The notes under the pieces were generated by a model that was not told the origin of the DNA, searched no databases, and worked only from the letters and a program-made list of their open reading frames with translations. A program made the translations under genes and the position numbers. 64,000 nt of DNA, from NCBI GenBank assembly GCA_021186555.1, contig JAJKFL010000006.1:3209715-3273714 (forward strand), written 5' to 3'. This document shows, one piece after another, positions 49,101 to 59,000 of this stretch (within the stretch, counting starts at the first letter, position 1; each line of letters opens with the position of its first letter). This DNA comes from Reticulitermes speratus. Its lineage: Eukaryota; Arthropoda; Insecta; Blattodea; Rhinotermitidae.

Positions 49101-49398
49101 CATAATGCCTAATACGTTTTTACATTCTTTACAGTACTGCCCTGCTGCTTACCTGAGACACAGTAAGTATATTCTGGTTTGTTGTATGTTGTTGCTAAAT
49201 CTGGAATGCCTACAAACTATTCCTAAACTAACATTAAAGTTTATTTCACGTATTTTTGCAAGACATAGCACGCACAATGCACATGCCATATTACAGCTTT
49301 TGTATTCTGTTTGAACAGGTAAATACTGTGACAAAAGAAGACAAATGATGAAGAATGAGATGCGTCACGGCGCTGAAGACAAGAAAGATAACTATTGA
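33594..49398 (+). CDS. OBP-B: Plus-C-type odorant-binding protein, complete (9 core exons)
   Basis: Core exons 33594-33693, 34295-34434, 35743-35830, 39843-39892, 40371-40406, 46510-46642, 48300-48394, 49135-49162 and 49319-49398; GT-AG throughout, phases 1,0,1,0,0,1,0,1 as in OBP-A. The joined frame is 750 nt, 249 residues, stop TGA. Signal peptide with LFLTVVCCAFAG core. Mature cysteines: VCCTLP (CC-x-x-P), DC, CIVQC, GC, MC, KC, YCP and YCDK, ten in all. A possible extra 45-nt exon (40581-40625) would give 264 residues. Likely a secreted small-ligand carrier. Introns contain four unrelated satellite arrays. Confidence 0.8.
33751..33842 (+). repeat. GTA/GCA trinucleotide microsatellite
   Basis: (GTA)n, then (GCA)n, then (GTA)n, in OBP-B intron 1. 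It continues beyond the SINE at 34124, so the SINE appears to have inserted in, or next to, the microsatellite. Confidence 0.9.
33861..34123 (-). mobile_element. tRNA-derived SINE (family A) between two GTA microsatellites
   Basis: Starts CCTAGAACAGGCCACGAAGG and ends with the minus-strand tRNA-like head CGCTATACCGACTACGCTAT. Close to the copies at 49778 and 52053. Flanked on both sides by GTA repeats. Confidence 0.85.
34124..34210 (+). repeat. (GTA)n microsatellite
   Basis: About 28 near-perfect trinucleotide units with one GTG. Ends roughly 85 bases upstream of the OBP-B exon 2 acceptor. Confidence 0.95.
34295..34434 (+). CDS. OBP-B exon 2
   Basis: Acceptor TTTCTGCTTGCAG, donor GAA/GTATGT, 140 nt. 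Codes a cysteine-free Thr- and Val-rich stretch (DTTVITVSGNVEFKE) longer than in the paralogues, ending HHYSFE before the Cys-Cys exon. Confidence 0.75.
35126..35162 (-). other. structured hairpin motif (hammerhead-like)
   Basis: Minus strand: CCCTGAAGATGGAGG, then a loop and a partly paired CTCCGAAACGTC. In OBP-B intron 2; a weaker copy lies at 34541-34576. Confidence 0.4.
35743..35830 (+). CDS. OBP-B exon 3 (Cys-Cys exon)
   Basis: Acceptor CTTTGCTTCAG, donor GAAG/GTAGGT, 88 nt. Codes VCCTLPSNQTFNDTLMDC then IAEVKQKFSEE. CC-x-x-P and Cys 15 residues after CC, nearly the same as OBP-A. Confidence 0.85.
35990..38336. repeat. 25-bp tandem array in OBP-B intron 3 (about 94 units)
   Basis: Unit CACAGGTAATGTTTCCTATT plus AATGG, with frequent single-base indels in the middle (36590-37740). 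Each unit contains CAGGTAATG, a good match to a U1-type 5' splice site. The array sits within the 4.0-kb intron 3, about 160 nt downstream of the genuine exon 3 donor. Confidence 0.97.
38337..39842. other. OBP-B intron 3, right part
   Basis: Contains a diverged plus-strand family A SINE (about 38800-39000) and a piece of the LINE-associated repeat (39280-39420). No other exon supported. Confidence 0.5.
39843..39892 (+). CDS. OBP-B exon 4
   Basis: Acceptor ATTATTTTCCAG, donor AAC/GTAAGT, 50 nt. Codes (A)ADDETSHTRRRLRHVN. Basic and cysteine-free. A second CAG three bases on could serve as acceptor and would drop one residue. Confidence 0.65.
39910..40320 (+). repeat. TTG/TTA-rich simple-sequence tract
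   Basis: About 400 nt of interspersed GTT, ATT and TTG triplets filling OBP-B intron 4 from just after the exon 4 donor to 50 nt before exon 5. Its ORFs are low-complexity shadows. Confidence 0.9.
40371..40406 (+). CDS. OBP-B exon 5, 36-nt micro-exon (CxxxC)
   Basis: Codes CIVQCLSYKLGL. Acceptor TTTCTCTTCTAG, donor CTG/GTAAGT. Joined to 46510 it gives YKLGL-SDKDGSIK, which resembles the C-x3-C...LG-x-x-D-x-D-G run of ordinary OBPs better than the version with the cassette. Confidence 0.85.
40420..40563 (+). repeat. AT-rich self-complementary tandem repeat
   Basis: Alternating ATGTATATACATAAT and ACGTATATACATATGTACAT blocks. Strongly palindromic, able to form hairpins between exon 5 and the candidate cassette exon. 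Confidence 0.85.
40581..40625 (+). CDS. candidate cassette exon of OBP-B (45 nt)
   Basis: Acceptor TATTAACTTACAG, donor AACCAG/GTCCGT, phase 0 at both ends, codes EGVEYGVLEKFLFNQ. OBP-A and OBP-C lack it, so it is optional or a cryptic exon. Its last nine bases and its donor are the first bases of the 51-bp repeat. The preceding 174-nt intron is also in frame and stop-free. Confidence 0.35.
40617..42052 (+). repeat. 51-bp tandem array (about 28 units), in frame with OBP-B
   Basis: Unit TTAACCAGGTCCGTTTGTCC GTCCATCTGTCCACACGTAA and an 11-base end, C/G variable at one site. 51 is divisible by 3 and the forward frame continuous with OBP-B exon 5 has no stop from 40371 to 42146; it would read 17-residue repeats beginning NQVRLSVHL. 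Minus-strand frames are open too, so openness alone is weak evidence of coding. Confidence 0.97.
42142..42292 (+). repeat. 30-bp AT-rich palindromic tandem repeat (5 units)
   Basis: AAGTATACTTTTAATTATAC and GTATAATTAT; each unit is close to self-complementary. Confidence 0.9.
42293..43479. other. OBP-B intron, no exon seen
   Basis: AT-rich intron sequence between the 51-bp and 24-bp arrays. Around 43040 it has a CTTTTAAAGCCTAGTGA block that also precedes the 114-bp elements. Confidence 0.5.
43480..46480. repeat. 24-bp tandem array (about 124 units)
   Basis: Unit CACTTGCCAACACCTTACCA plus TCTT, TCGT or ACATCGT-type ends. Marker variants (ACATCGTCA, ATCTCCA) recur in blocks of several units, so there is higher-order structure. 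24 is divisible by 3 and many frames are open; the ORFs are artefacts. The array stops about 30 nt before the OBP-B exon at 46510. Confidence 0.97.
46510..46642 (+). CDS. OBP-B exon 6
   Basis: Acceptor TTTGTTTCCTTTCAAG (AAG rather than CAG), donor TTAG/GTAAGA, 133 nt. Begins SDKDGSIKPEEMVSF, matching ADSDGNIIPHEAVKL of OBP-C, and contains NGCIG. The upstream CAG at 46484-46486 does not fit the phase. Confidence 0.8.
46643..47520. other. OBP-B intron, left part
   Basis: A weak SINE-like segment around 47030-47230 (G-run, then CTGGCTGCACAGGCCGGAGC) and otherwise unique sequence. Confidence 0.4.
47525..48240 (+). repeat. 114-bp tandem array (about 6 units)
   Basis: Unit TGTATTTATGTGTTTTGTGT ... 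GAACAAACAGCGATTATTTC ... GTGTTTACTGCGCGGTACGG. Ends about 60 bases before the OBP-B exon 7 acceptor. The same array, with the same flanking sequence, is found in intron 1 of OBP-C. Confidence 0.95.
48300..48394 (+). CDS. OBP-B exon 7
   Basis: Acceptor TTTCCCTTACAG, donor CTT/GTAAGT, 95 nt. Codes QMCDTSSVEVFKFVKC followed by seven residues; the second Cys is eight codons from the exon end, as in OBP-A. Confidence 0.8.
48955..48997 (+). other. structured motif with three pairable stems (best copy)
   Basis: CCCC, CTGAGGA, T, GGCAT-TCTGA-ATGCC, GAAA, TACGTATA, GGGG. CCCC (48955-48958) pairs with GGGG (48994-48997); GGCAT pairs with ATGCC; ATACGTAT is a palindrome. This gives a closed three-way junction whose single-stranded parts are CTGAGGA and GAAA, as in a hammerhead core, except for an extra T after CTGAGGA. 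Confidence 0.5.
49135..49162 (+). CDS. OBP-B exon 8, 28-nt micro-exon (Cys-Pro)
   Basis: Acceptor CATTCTTTACAG, donor CACA/GTAAGT. Codes YCPAAYLRH; same length, phase and Cys-Pro as OBP-A exon 8. Confidence 0.85.
49319..49398 (+). CDS. OBP-B exon 9 (C-terminus, stop TGA)
   Basis: Acceptor CTGTTTGAACAG. Codes (S)KYCDKRRQMMKNEM and a charged tail ending DNY. Longer tail than OBP-A. Confidence 0.8.
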
Positions 49399-49474
49399 AG
49401 TACTTTAGAGACCCTGTAACATTGGTACTATTTACAGAACTGTAAACTATAAGAGACTCGCGAAATTTCTGCAG

Positions 49475-49480
49475 AATAAA
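49475..49480 (+). other. polyadenylation signal of OBP-B
   Basis: AATAAA, 77 nt after the TGA. Confidence 0.6.
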
Positions 49481-49777
49481 TGACGCCTTTACGGCGAAGA
49501 AAATGTTAGGCTGTTTTATTCCGCGTTATAACAAGTTACAGTGTATATCTTAGGTTAATTCATAATGGCGATATGTGAGGTTCAAACGGCGATTAACATA
49601 AAGATTACTGTCTTTTGGAATATGACGCCGTGGAGTCTGGTAAGTAGCTACAAAGTTTTGGAAAAAATCCTGTCCTAACGCAGGCAGCAAAATGGCTGGT
49701 GGAATAAATGAGGTTGGATGAAAAGTTGCGCAGCGTGCAGGAGTAGACAGATTTGGGAAAGGCGACATGTACACGTA

Positions 49778-50063
49778 AAGGTAAAGGTAAAGGTCAACCT
49801 AGAACAGGCCATGAAGTCCCAGAGGGGGAGTAGAGGTATAGCTGTACTCTTTTTTTAACCTCAGTGCTAGATGGGGTGGGTGGTCAACGCCACGTCCCGG
49901 CCGCTTTACCCCCGGGAAAGAGACCAGGTACCCATTGTGCAGGAGGCTGGGTGGGCCCCAGGGCCGGTATGGACGGGTGCGCAAAATCTCGACCCCACCG
50001 GGATTCGATTCCCGGACTCTCCAGCCTGTGGCAAGTCGCTATACCGACTGAGCTATCGCGGCC
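49778..50063 (-). mobile_element. tRNA-derived SINE (family A)
   Basis: Left end has GTAAAGGTAAAGGTAAAGG, minus-strand tRNA-like head at right (GTCGCTATACCGACTGAGCT). Near full length and little diverged. Confidence 0.88.
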
Positions 50064-50483
50064 CCTTGGAGTTGGGACGGGAGAGAGCACAAAAAAACCG
50101 AATAGGCCAAAAGAAGCCTTATGCACACAAAATGGCCGATACTGTAGGACATAAGTTACGCCATTAAACGTGTTCAGTCTCACTCAGCTGGTCCAGTGAC
50201 ACCTTTACATACGAATACTCATATAAACATGGTTTCTGGGACGTGACACCGTTCAGTCTGGCACGCAAATACCAACGCCGCTACCATCTTCAGAGTAAAA
50301 GAAAACACACAGCTTTAAACCTCAGGACACAGGGTTCTCAGTATTTACCTGCCTAAGAAACTTGAACTCAAAACTTCACATACATTTAAAGATTGCGTTT
50401 CTTAAATATTCGCAAATTAAAAATAAATTTTCAGTATTGTTACTGGAATGAAATAAGTCCATTTACAAATGCAGAAGATTATA

Positions 50484-50561
50484 CAGGGCATACACAAAAG
50501 AATGGTGCGGTTTCAATAGTGATTCCTATTGAAACCGCACCATTCTTTTGTGTATGCCCTG
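50484..50561. mobile_element. 78-bp hairpin MITE, mariner-related
   Basis: Almost perfect palindrome: CAGGGCATACACAAAAGAAT ... ATTCTTTTGTGTATGCCCTG, flanked by TA on both sides. Its arms equal the terminal repeats of the transposase-bearing element at 10767-11350. Confidence 0.92.
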
Positions 50562-51084
50562 TATTTAAGCATAACATGATACAAACAATATTTTGAATCA
50601 CATTTCATTGTTAAGAAAATACGAATAAATATCTTAATATCTAGCAATTACTTCTCTCGAAGTACTGAATACATCCCTACACGCAGATACTTTAAACACG
50701 TGCTATTGTCACGCGCTATGTTGGACAGTGTCCACGGACACACTGCCGGACACAAAAACAACAGAAGTAAATATCACATTATGTTACATTAAAATTGTCT
50801 CTAATGTTGTGACTGTGAACATCAGAACAGTCTTAGTAGTAAGAAAAACACGAAACAGAAAGGTACTAAAATTTAAAGCTTATCTAACACGAAGCTGTTT
50901 CTAAAGAAAGCCATCACGATATTAAATTAATTCACCATTCAACGTGAACCAGCTATACCACTGTCAGCACAGCACCACCAAATTACACGCTTGGTTATTA
51001 ATAATAAGTGTTTTATTGTGACTCCACCTTGATTTAATCGTCAAATGACGTCTGTAATTTCCTATGTAAATTCAATATTATTTC

Positions 51085-51116
51085 CCCGATGATGGGTATC
51101 TGACAGCCGAAACACG
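51085..51116 (+). other. structured hairpin motif (degenerate)
   Basis: CCCCGATGATGGG...AGCCGAAACACGTTG. The first core base is changed (CGATGA) and the stem is weak. Confidence 0.3.
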
Positions 51117-51252
51117 TTGCAATTATGTCAGACACAGATATTCTCAGAGTTGTTGGGAGTATAAGAAGGACGGAACTTGCAACAAAATATTAGGGGTATA
51201 GTTAAACATTCTGTAACTGCATGCAGGGCTATAGACCTAAAACGTAAAATTT

Positions 51253-51510
51253 ACCATACAACCCGCCATGAAGACCCACAGGGCAAGTAGAAGTATAGCT
51301 CTACTCTTTCTTTAACCTCGGCGATAGATGTGGGTGGGTAGTCAACGCCACGCCCCGGCCGCTTTACCCCCGGGAAATACCCGGTACCCATTGTACAGGA
51401 GGCTGGGTAGGCCCCAGGGCCGGTCTGGACTGGTGCGCAAAATCTCGCTTTCACCGGGATTCGATTCCCGGACCGTCCAGCCCGTGGCTTGTCGCTGTAC
51501 CGACTGCGTT
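51253..51510 (-). mobile_element. tRNA-derived SINE (family A)
   Basis: Begins CATACAACCCGCCATGAAGA, contains GGCCGCTTTACCCCCGGGAA and ends in the minus-strand head CGTGGCTTGTCGCTGTACCG. The first bases of the tRNA-like head are lost. Confidence 0.85.
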
Positions 51511-51765
51511 CCATAAAAAATATTCCCCTTCAGGAGCACATGTTGACGCAAGTCAGCCACTGGTCCATATATTCAGCCAGATGAATCCAATCTACAACAG
51601 CCCCACCCCCCATCATATGTATTTAAGATCTGCTTCAGATGCAATGGCAAGGCGAAGAGTAACATAACGTCTGTCCTTCTGTCTGTCGCCATAGGACGTA
51701 ACTTCCGCCGGACATAATTTGGGGAAATTTCATATTTGGGGTTCTTATTAAAATCTGTCGATATA

Positions 51766-51843
51766 CAGGGCATACACAAAAGAATGGTGCGGTTTTAATA
51801 GTGAACACTATTAAATCCGCACCATTCTTTTGTGTATGCCCTG
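51766..51843. mobile_element. 78-bp hairpin MITE, mariner-related
   Basis: Same palindrome as 50484-50561 with a different centre (TTTTAATAGTGAACACTATT), flanked by TA. Confidence 0.92.
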
Positions 51844-52052
51844 TATTCAAATTCTTCTTAACATGTGACAAAAACAACCCACTTCAAGTCAAGATCTACT
51901 GTATACGTTAATGTGACAGTTCTTTATAATGCTGACAGGCTGTGTGCCCTCACGTACGACTGAGGCCGAAGAAACACTTTACGATTTATTAAACACCTAG
52001 TACTTTACGACATACGTACAGGATACTGAACATCTCACACCTTACAAGATAA

Positions 52053-52311
52053 AGGTAAAGGTCTCCCTAGAACGGGCCATGAAGGCCCAGAGGGGGAGTA
52101 GAGTTATAGCTCTACTCTTTCTTTAACCTCGGCACTAGATGAGGGTGGGTGGTCAACTACACGCCCCGGACACTTTACCTCCGGGAAAGAGACCCGGTAT
52201 CCATATTACGGCCTGTCTGGACGGGTGCGGAAAATCTAACCCCCACCGGATCCGATCCCCGGACCGTCCAGCCCGTAGCGAGTCGCTATACCGACTGAGC
52301 TATCGCGGCCC
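52053..52311 (-). mobile_element. tRNA-derived SINE (family A)
   Basis: GGTAAAGGTCTCCCTAGAAC at left and minus-strand head AGTCGCTATACCGACTGAGC at right; about 25 bases shorter in the middle (after 52200) than the copy at 18675. Confidence 0.88.
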
Positions 52312-52921
52312 AGTTTACAAGATAAATACAAGATATATAATATCTCGAAAAATAAGACAGAGCCTGAGAGGCCGAAGAAAAAGTTTAACGATCTAAACAC
52401 ATCATCCCACGCGAGAAACAAATGAAAGTGATTGTGTTCAGACTGCATTAAAAGTATGTATGAGTAAGAGAGACAATAGAAATAAAAGATAATAACAGAT
52501 AAATTATGTCATCTACTCGTAGGTCTTTCAAGAGTTTCTTCCCTTCCCGTTCCACATGCTGCGCCTTTCTCATCACCTTGACCATATTTGACCAGAACTA
52601 CAAATCCTGAATTTCCTCATTGCTCAGTCCTCGACAGTGTTTTGTTACTTCGTCAACTGGATGGTTTCAATTATAATAGGTTTTTTTTTTAATTGTAGAA
52701 GGATTTAATAAAATACAGTTATATCTCATTCCCTGTTCAGTTACAAAACATAGCAAACATTCAATGAATTTTTGATTAACATCTCAGTTGCTTTAAACTT
52801 CCGTCCGATAAACAACACAATATGTACACTTCCTCCATATAGGACGCACCACGACATATCTCAACACCACACTGCATTAACTGCGTATCCAGCAACAGGC
52901 CGCTAGCCCACTGCAATCAAC
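52312..52921. other. upstream region of OBP-C
   Basis: No gene. A weak TATA-like CCATATAGG at 52835 lies 87 bases before the ATG of OBP-C; no better promoter element was seen. Confidence 0.4.
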
Positions 52922-53000
52922 ATGCATTTAGCTTGTAGTTCCGTGTTACTGGTATATTTCTGCGTCGTTATCACAGCGATTCACAGTTTCTTTTATCCAG
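52922..53000 (+). CDS. OBP-C exon 1 (signal peptide)
   Basis: 79 nt; hydrophobic core SSVLLVYFCVVITA; donor CCAG/GTAAGT, phase 1. Same length as OBP-A exon 1. Confidence 0.75.
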
Positions 53001-56000
53001 GTAAGTTGCCTTTACGTTGCACAGCATTCAAAATACGTGATTTGAGGTTTTCACTGCGGCATTATTAACCTTTTAAAGCCTAGTGACCTCTTTATATACC
53101 ACCATGTTTAACATTCAACAATTCTACGTTCTACCCACACAGTGTATTTATGTGTTTTGTGTGGATCTCAGAACAAACAGCGATTATTTCACTGTACAAC
53201 ATTAACTGACTGGTTTGTATAACTGAGACGGAGTGTGTTTACTGCGCGGTACGGACTGTATTTGTGTGTTTTGTGTGGATCTCAGAACAAACAGCGATTA
53301 TTTCACTGTACAACATTAACTGACTGGTTTGTATAACTGAGACGGAGTGTGTTTACTGCGCGGTACGGACTGTATTTATGTGTTTTGTGTGGATCTGAGA
53401 ACAAACAGCGATTATTTCACTGTACAGCATTAACTGACTGGTTTGTATAACTGAGACGGAGTGTGTTTACTGCGCGGTACGAACTGAATCTTTAACTATC
53501 ATTTAGGTCAATCTTAGTCTTTATATCGTTAAAGTTAATTGTTTTGGAATATGCGACATTGTCTAATGCTATTAGTTGCTAATATTTCGGAGGAGCTAAA
53601 TGCTCCCGTTTTCAGGGTTAAAATATTCCAAGAAAACTACTTCCATTATGATGATGGAATTAGCTAGCTCCACTGACAAAAGTCATATTCCAGAAGACAC
53701 AAATCTACATCAGACCGAAACTCTTTGCATCTGCAGGGATGACTGCAAGTATCTACAATATAGTACTATCATTTCACTGTCCAGGATTTGTGACTAGCAT
53801 TGCAAAGGAGCCTAGCAATGTAGGAATCAATCCCAACAATCTTTGTTTACTAATTAAGTTGAAATTTATTAAGCTAAATATTTCGGCTGACCTACAAAAG
53901 AGCCATCATCAGACAGTAAGATACAAAGTGAAAATTATACATGTGTTACACATTATCTAGTTTCTTATTATTTGCTTTGAGATCTTAAAAGTATTTCCTG
54001 ACATGGAGGCCTCATACGTCAACAGACACAAGAATACAATTTAAAATTGTACATACCGTGCATGTTTGAGATATTATATAATGTAAACCAACATTCTAAA
54101 TCATAGACACGAATGGGGCCCAATAGATAAGACTATGAACCTCCTACATACATGCAAAAAAAGTAAAAAAATGAACACCCTAGAGCAATTCTACATACAG
54201 AAATCTCATGGAGAAGAGACCCTGATACCTGAACAACACGCAGGAGAGAGAAACCGACTGTTCACACTCATCACCCAAAATAAGCCCAAGGAACCGAACC
54301 ATAAGGAAAACCGCACAGCATAAGAACCTATCACCAAAAGACAAAACGATGACTACAATAAGAACTAGGAATAGATTACGGAGATCAACATACTAGCAAG
54401 GTAGACAAACTACAACTCAATAAGCCAACTCTGACGACAAACCCAGATGATTAGAAACCAACAACGCAAGAACGACAACAATATCCCACAAAACCCGAAC
54501 CAGCTCGTGTCGAATCTCAGGATGTGAATTCCCGGAAACCACCACAGACCACAAGCTCAGAAATACACCATAACGCAAGCCATGAAAAATGCAACCCATA
54601 GCAGGACACCGTCACACTATGACATCAAGACGGCAGTGACAAGATGGCGGGCGATAAGTGCAAATCTACATACGGGAGAGTTAAAAACAACAAGGACTGA
54701 TAAAACTCCGCAAGCACAGATAGATTCTACAATGGATCACATTCCACACGTTCCGGCATAGACCAACAGCATCATTTGACAATGTGCAATAGACCAAAAC
54801 CGCAAGAACACCAGTGTACATAGTGAGACAATGTATAGTTCCTAGATTGCTAAGAAACCCTAATACGGGTGCAAAACATTATAGTGAGAGTGTAAATAGT
54901 GGACGCTTTGAAGAGTTTGACAATTCATATATGATAGTGCAATATTTGTTGGTTTACATTATATAACAAGAATATTAAGAAGAAAGTTCTCCTGTATAAA
55001 GCCAATACCTATTTTAAAAAGATCTCAACGCAAATAATACAAAAACTATATAACGTATAACACACGTATAATTTTTTCCCTCTGTATCTTACTGCCTGAT
55101 GATGGCTGTTTTTATAAATAAGACAAAACATGTAGCTTAATATATTTCAATTTAAATAATATAGAAAGATTTTTGTGACTGACGATACTCTCCTTACATT
55201 TATATTTGTATCACAGCAAGACGTCACACTTAAAAGGCAAGAAAATTACTTTAACAAAAGCAGCTTATTTCTCGCCGTCTCTATTACTACACATCACTTC
55301 AAGACCATACAGTAAAAGTCGCCATTTTAGCTCAAGCCTTCTCAGGTTCACGCTTCCGCAGTATTATTCCTCACTGATGGCGTAGGAGTGGTATCAAATT
55401 CCATAGCTTTCGTGCCAAATTTCGTGAAAATATGTATAGTGTTCCGGAAATTGAAGTTGTGGAAAAAGCAAACGGGAACACACACTCACGGAAACGACTT
55501 AGTGAGGTTATAAATTTTGTCTGAAGATACAGGTCTTCTGCAATGCGACGCAGCATCGCACTGCCTCCATCTTCAGGGTCAAGCAGTCCAAAAAGAAGCC
55601 AGAATATAGACCGAAATAGGCTTACCACCTACGGTCACTTATGTGTTTCCTCATTAATTACACAATCACGTATTTGATATTATAACAGTCTGCCTTTTGC
55701 AGGTCCACTGCATTCGGAAACCAACTTTCTGAGCGGCCCTGTACCAGAGGAAGCGGACGACATACTTCATTATGTTGAGGTACATTTACATCAAAAGCTA
55801 TAATACCGCAGTGTTTTATAAGGTAAGAGGCAGGAAGGTAGGTTTGTCCATGTGCAGACCATAAAAACATATCAGGGAGTGGAGGTATGGCTCCACTCAT
55901 CCCTAACCTTAACGCTAGATGGTTGACTGCTCAGCTACACACTCCTGCCGCTCTACCACAGACAAAGGGCCACCGAAACTAAGGGAATAGGGGTCTGTGT

Positions 56001-59000
56001 TTGCTCCCCAGTCAACCTGGGCGCTCTGTAGAAGGGACAAACATCTTGCTGCTACCGTGAATCGAACTACGGTTGTCCGGCTCGTAGGCCGGTCACCACA
56101 CTACAACGGCTCGTTTTACGTGACGTCAGAACTAAATCTTTAAATATAACTTAGAAGCCTTATCGTTTTCTGTGCTAAAGGGAACACCGTGCCGTTAACG
56201 TAGACCTATGTGGAGTGTGGAGGTAGAACTCCAAGCATCAACGCACTAGATGAAGGTGAGCGGCCAGCTTTACACTTTACCAATGAAGAAAGAGCTTCCT
56301 TCCACATCCTTTCTAATTTACTATTACTGGCTACTCATCCTGACAACAGACCGTACATATGCTGAGGTTCTGAGAGAATCCTTAAATAAACAATAGATAT
56401 ACAGGGCATACACAAAAGAATGGTGCGGTTTTAATAGTGAACACTATTAAAACCGCACCATTCTTTTGTGTACGCCCTGTATAAGTCAATAATCCCACCC
56501 ATTGCTGAGGTTAAGAATGCATGGAGGCATAACACCACTTCCCGACACTTCATCACGCGATGCTTCTTTGAGAATAGTGATAATTTTAAGTGTGAAGGTA
56601 AATTTGTCTCTGCACTAGCAATAAAGGGCATAAAAGAGAGTAGAGGTACAGCTCCAATTATTATCAGCTTCAGCATTACATGGAGCCGACTGGTCAGCCT
56701 GACGCTAAGGCAGATTTACCCCCGTGGCAAAAACCGGCCGTTACCCACTGAATACGAGGCAGAGGGTGCACACAGCCGGTCTGGACGATTTGAAGAAAAA
56801 ACAAATTTATTGCATTTGCCGGAAATCGAAGCCCGGACCGTCTAGTCCATAGACTTGTCACTATACCGACTGAGCTGTGCCGGTTTGCAGTGACACGTTC
56901 GATATGAACATTTATATTGACACATTTATATATGACACATTATATGACACATTTATATATGACACATTTATATATGACACATTTATATATGACACATTTA
57001 TATATGACACATTTATATATGACACATTTATATATGACACATTTATATATGACACCTTTATATATGACACATTTATATATGACACATTTATATATGACAC
57101 ATTTATATATGACACATTTATATATGACACTATGAATTTATATATGACACATTCTTCATGATATTAATGGGAAGTTTCATAAATCACTGATGTTCCAAAT
57201 TACATCGAAAGTTAAACTGTCATGATATGTGCGCTCTTCTGGGGCGTTATGCAGCATCGAATGGTAATTCTTTACCGACGTTTCGGGACGACATATCGGT
57301 CCCGTCTTCAAGGATCAAGAAGTCCAAGAAGAACTTCGTGGACTTCTTGACACTTGAAAATGGGACGGATACATTGTCCCGAAACGTCGGTAAAATTTTA
57401 CCATTCGGCCTCCTTGGACTTCTTGGCTTCTGAATATGGGACATATACGTTGTCCCGAAACGTCGTTAAAGAATTATTGTTCGACCTTCTTGGACTTCTT
57501 GACCTTTGAAGATGGGACCTGTAGGTTGTTCCGAAACGTCGGAAAGGATTATCATTCGACCTCTTGGACTTCTTGACCCTTCAAGATGGGACCGATATGT
57601 CCCGAACGTCGGTAAGGATTATCATTCGACCTCCTGTACTTCTTGACCCTTCAAGATGGGACCGATAGTTGGTCCCGAAACGTCGGTACAGAATCACCAC
57701 TCACGTGCGTAATATCCCAGAAGAGCGCAGATCTTATAAACATCGCGACGGAAGCCTGAATCACGGATTGAACTGTCGTGCTTAAAGGTGAGCGGATTGA
57801 CAAACTGTCCGTGCCAAGAGCATGTCCTTCCTGAGAGATTACAAACTGTCCGTGCCAAGAGCATGTCCTTCCTGAGACATTACAAACTGTCCGTGCCAAG
57901 GCATGTCCTTCCTGAGAGATTACAAACTGTCCGTGCCAAGAGCATGTCCTTCCTGAGAGATTACAAACTGTGCGTACCAAGTGCATGTCCTTCCTGAGAG
58001 ATTACAAACTGTGCGTACCAAGTGCATGTCCTTCCTGAGAGATTACAAACTGTCCGTGCCAAGAGCATGTCCTTCCTGAGAGATTACAAACTGTCCGTGC
58101 CAAGAGCATGTCCTTCCTGAGATATTACAAACTGTCCGTGCCAAGAGCATGTCCTTCCTGAGAGATTACAAACTGTCCGTGCCAAGGCATGTCCTTCCTG
58201 AGACATTACAAACTGTCCGTGCCAAGAGCATGTCCTTCCTGAGAGATTACAAACTGTCCGTGCCAAGAGCATGTCCTTCCTGAGAGATTACAAACTGTGC
58301 GTACCAAGTGCATGTCCTTCCTGAGAGATTACAAACTGTCCGTACCAAGAGCATGTCCTTCCTGAGAGATTACAAACTGTCCGTGCCAAGAGCATGTCCT
58401 TCCTGAGAGATTACAAAGTGTCCGTACCAAGAGCATGTCCTTCCTGAGATATTACAAACTGTCCGTGCCAAGAGCATGTCCTTCCTGAGAGATTACAAAC
58501 TGTCCGTGCCAAGAGCATGTCCTTCCTGAGACATTACAAACTGTGCGTACCAAGTGCATGTCCTTCCTGAGAGATTACAAATTGTCCGTGCCAAGAGCAT
58601 GTCCTTCCTGAGAGATTACAAACTGTCCGTGCCAAGAGCATGTCCTTCCTGAGAGATTACAAACTGTCCGTGCCAAGAGCATGTCCTTCCTGAGAGATTA
58701 CAAACTGTCCGTGCCAAGAGCATGTCCTTCCTGAGAGATTACAAAGTGTCCGTACCAAGAGCATGTCCTTCCTGAGATATTACAAACTGTCCGTGCCAAG
58801 AGCATGTCCTTCCTGAGAATTACAAACTGTCCGTCAAAAGCATGTCATTCCTGAGATATTACAAACTGTCCGTGCCAAGACATGTCTTCCTGAGATATTA
58901 CAAACTGTCCGTGCCAAGAGCATGTCCTTCCTGAGAATTACAAACTGTCCGTGCCAAGAGCATGTCTTCCTGAGAATTACAAACTGTCCGTGCCAAGAGC

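Noticed and set aside
49864..50183. Overlapping 96-99-codon ORFs
   Set aside because: All lie in a family A SINE and read tRNA-like or GC-rich body sequence.
56877..57161. 94-codon repetitive ORF
   Set aside because: 15-bp satellite; open in three frames.
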